Below, piece after piece: positions 62,543 through 64,000 of a DNA stretch of 64,000 nt. The stretch comes from Marinimicrobium sp. C6131 (lineage in GTDB: Bacteria; Pseudomonadota; Gammaproteobacteria; Pseudomonadales; Cellvibrionaceae). Within the stretch, counting starts at the first letter, position 1. Each line of letters begins with the position of its first letter. Both the position numbers and the translations under genes were made by a program. Where the stretch lies: positions 3,782,001 through 3,846,000 of the forward strand of contig NZ_CP110629.1 of assembly GCF_026153455.1 (NCBI RefSeq), written 5' to 3'. The notes below the pieces were generated by a model. The model was not told the DNA's origin. It was given only the letters and a program-made list of their open reading frames with translations, and searched no databases.

Positions 62543-63919
62543 TTGGCCAGCAAATCCAAAACCAAAACCGCCTACGTGTGCAACGAGTGCGGCGCCGACT
62601 TCACCAAATGGCAGGGCCAGTGCAGCGAATGCGGCACCTGGAACAGTCTGTCGGAAGTGCGCCTCGGGCCCACCCCGAGCAATCGCAGTGCCCGCTTTGA
62701 GGGCTATGCGGGGGCGCCGGCCAGCGAGGTGCAGACGCTGGCGGAGATCAGCCTGGAGGATCTGCCGCGCCTGAGTTCCGGGGCCGGGGAGTTCGATCGG
62801 GTGCTGGGCGGTGGTTTTGTGGCCGGCTCAGTGGTGCTGATCGGTGGCCATCCGGGCGCCGGCAAGAGTACCCTGCTGCTACAGACCCTGTGCCATCTGG
62901 CCGGGCAGATGCCGGCGCTGTATGTCACTGGCGAGGAGTCCCTGCAGCAGGTGGCCATGCGCGCCCAGCGCCTGGGGGTGCCCACGGACAAGCTGCAGAT
63001 GCTGAGCGAGACCAACGTCGAGAGCATTTGCGCCACGGCCCAGAAGATTGCGCCCAAGGTGATGGTGGTGGACTCCATCCAGGTGGTGCACATGAGCGAT
63101 ATCCAGTCCGCGCCCGGGTCCGTCTCCCAGGTGCGGGAAAGTGCGGCTTACCTGACCCGGTTTGCCAAGCAGACCGGTACCGTGGTGATTCTGGTCGGGC
63201 ACGTGACCAAGGACGGCTCCCTGGCCGGGCCCAAGGTGCTGGAGCATATGATTGACTGCTCCATTCTGCTGGAGGGCGACAATGACTCGCGCTTTCGCAC
63301 CCTGCGGGGCAATAAAAACCGCTTTGGGGCGGTGAACGAGCTGGGGGTGTTCGCCATGACCGAACAGGGCATGAAAGCGGTGAACAACCCCTCGGCCATC
63401 TTTCTCCAGCGCGCCGATGAGATCGCCTCCGGCTCGGTGGTGATGGTGATGTGGGAGGGCACCCGTCCGCTGCTGGTGGAAATTCAGGCGCTGGTCGACG
63501 ACAGCCATACCGGCAACCCTCGCCGGGTCGCGGTGGGGCTGGATCAGAACCGCCTGGCCATGCTGCTGGCGGTATTGCACCGTCACGGCGGCATCATGAT
63601 GGCGGATCAGGATGTGTTTGTGAACGTGGTCGGCGGTGTGCGGGTAATGGAAACCAGCGCGGACCTGGCACTGTTGCTGGCGATTGTGTCCAGTTTCCGC
63701 GATCGCGCCCTGCCGGAGGACCTGATGGTTTTCGGTGAAGTGGGCTTGTCCGGGGAGATCCGCCCGGTGCCCAGCGGCCAGGAGCGGCTGCGCGAGGCCG
63801 CCAAGCATGGCTTCAGAAAGGCGATCGTGCCCAAGGGGAATGCGCCCCGCGAAAAAAAAGAAGGCCTGGAAGTGATCGCTGTGCGCTCTTTGGCCGAAGC
63901 ACTGGATGCGATTGAATAG
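62543..63919 (+). CDS. radA: DNA repair protein RadA
   Basis: 458-aa protein with all RadA/Sms landmarks: a C4 zinc finger (Cys13, Cys16, Cys27, Cys30), Walker A GHPGAGKS (102-109, Lys108), the RadA-specific KNRFG motif (258-262), and a Lon-protease-like C-terminal domain (VNVVGGVRVMETSADLALLLAI, GEVGLSGEIRPV). RadA is a RecA-like helicase that drives branch migration in recombinational repair. The start is TTG at 62543, 7 nt after CGGAG; it gives the N-terminus typical of RadA, and no ATG fits. It is preceded by the REP pair and insertion sequence and followed by a REP-like palindrome. Confidence 0.95.
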   Translation: MASKSKTKTAYVCNECGADFTKWQGQCSECGTWNSLSEVRLGPTPSNRSARFEGYAGAPASEVQTLAEISLEDLPRLSSGAGEFDRVLGGGFVAGSVVLIGGHPGAGKSTLLLQTLCHLAGQMPALYVTGEESLQQVAMRAQRLGVPTDKLQMLSETNVESICATAQKIAPKVMVVDSIQVVHMSDIQSAPGSVSQVRESAAYLTRFAKQTGTVVILVGHVTKDGSLAGPKVLEHMIDCSILLEGDNDSRFRTLRGNKNRFGAVNELGVFAMTEQGMKAVNNPSAIFLQRADEIASGSVVMVMWEGTRPLLVEIQALVDDSHTGNPRRVAVGLDQNRLAMLLAVLHRHGGIMMADQDVFVNVVGGVRVMETSADLALLLAIVSSFRDRALPEDLMVFGEVGLSGEIRPVPSGQERLREAAKHGFRKAIVPKGNAPREKKEGLEVIAVRSLAEALDAIE

Positions 63920-63928
63920 TGCCTGGGC

Positions 63929-63993
63929 GCGGGATGACGGCCTGCGGCCTTATGCCGCCCTACAATTGCGCGGCACCGAACCACGCGGTGCCG
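63929..63993. repeat. REP-like palindrome and hairpin after radA
   Basis: GCGGGATGACGGCC-TGC-GGCCTTATGCCGCCCTAC (63929-63962) is a REP relative. It is followed by a perfect 8-bp stem CGGCACCG / CGGTGCCG (63971-63993) with a 7-nt loop, then ATTTATA. The second stem resembles the one after the REP at 57578. It probably also serves as the radA terminator. Confidence 0.6.
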
Positions 63994-64000
63994 ATTTATA

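Noticed and set aside
1..64000. tRNA, rRNA or replication-origin features
   Set aside because: I saw no sequence resembling tRNA or rRNA genes, DnaA-box clusters or partition sites.

Overview
The window looks like the chromosome of a free-living, polysaccharide-degrading marine or soil gammaproteobacterium. The housekeeping genes (radA, tatD, tamA-tamB, yfhM-pbpC) are of gammaproteobacterial type. The DNA is GC-rich, and GH9 and GH28 glycosidases occur together with petrobactin-type siderophore genes and REP-like palindromes. A Cellvibrionaceae or Marinimicrobium-like host is my best guess; this is inference and no database was searched.

Layout. (1) 1-8128 is an iron region. The end of a petrobactin-type operon (asbC, a fused asbD-asbE, asbF) meets, convergently, an operon on the minus strand: TonB-dependent receptor, DUF3649, PepSY reductase-like protein, DUF3325. 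That operon has a promoter overlapped by a Fur-box-like sequence. A DUF486 membrane protein follows. (2) 8228-15923 is the yfhM-pbpC pair: a periplasmic alpha-2-macroglobulin lipoprotein with an intact thioester motif, and penicillin-binding protein 1C. (3) 15911-29892 is the unusual part, an array of duplicated segments. Gene A (cytoplasm-type protein of unknown function, about 728 aa) overlaps gene C (lipoprotein). B is a Ser-rich-linker, Ig-like, beta-propeller lipoprotein. The order is A1-C1-B1-(FHA start remnant)-B2-(truncated FHA 5' end)-A2-C2-B3, and it leads into the intact 4545-residue TPS exoprotein (29893-43530) and its TpsB transporter (to 45446). In both A and B the N-terminal part is nearly invariant between copies while the C-terminal part has diverged. 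The A and B genes share one promoter-like block, TCACACA-N16-TGGCATAAT. (4) 45565-53635 holds a GH9 lipoprotein and then tamA-tamB. (5) 53654-60819 holds a CHASE/PAS/GGDEF/EAL protein, tatD, a GH28 glycosidase and a MATE exporter. (6) 61013-62440 is an IS1111-group (IS110 family) element inserted inside a REP-like palindrome. Its 3' non-coding region carries guide-like matches to its own insertion site. (7) radA closes the window.

How it fits together. The asb genes would make and load 3,4-dihydroxybenzoate for a petrobactin-type siderophore. The receptor and PepSY operon would import and reduce the ferric complex. The A/C/B array and the TPS system form one envelope or surface island with a shared promoter design. 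The duplication junction runs from within the FHA 5' coding region to the 3' end of pbpC, so it is readable directly from the sequence. The A/C pairs (overlapping genes, an unknown effector-like protein and a lipoprotein partner) are the best candidates for an undescribed system. Their function cannot be proved from sequence alone.
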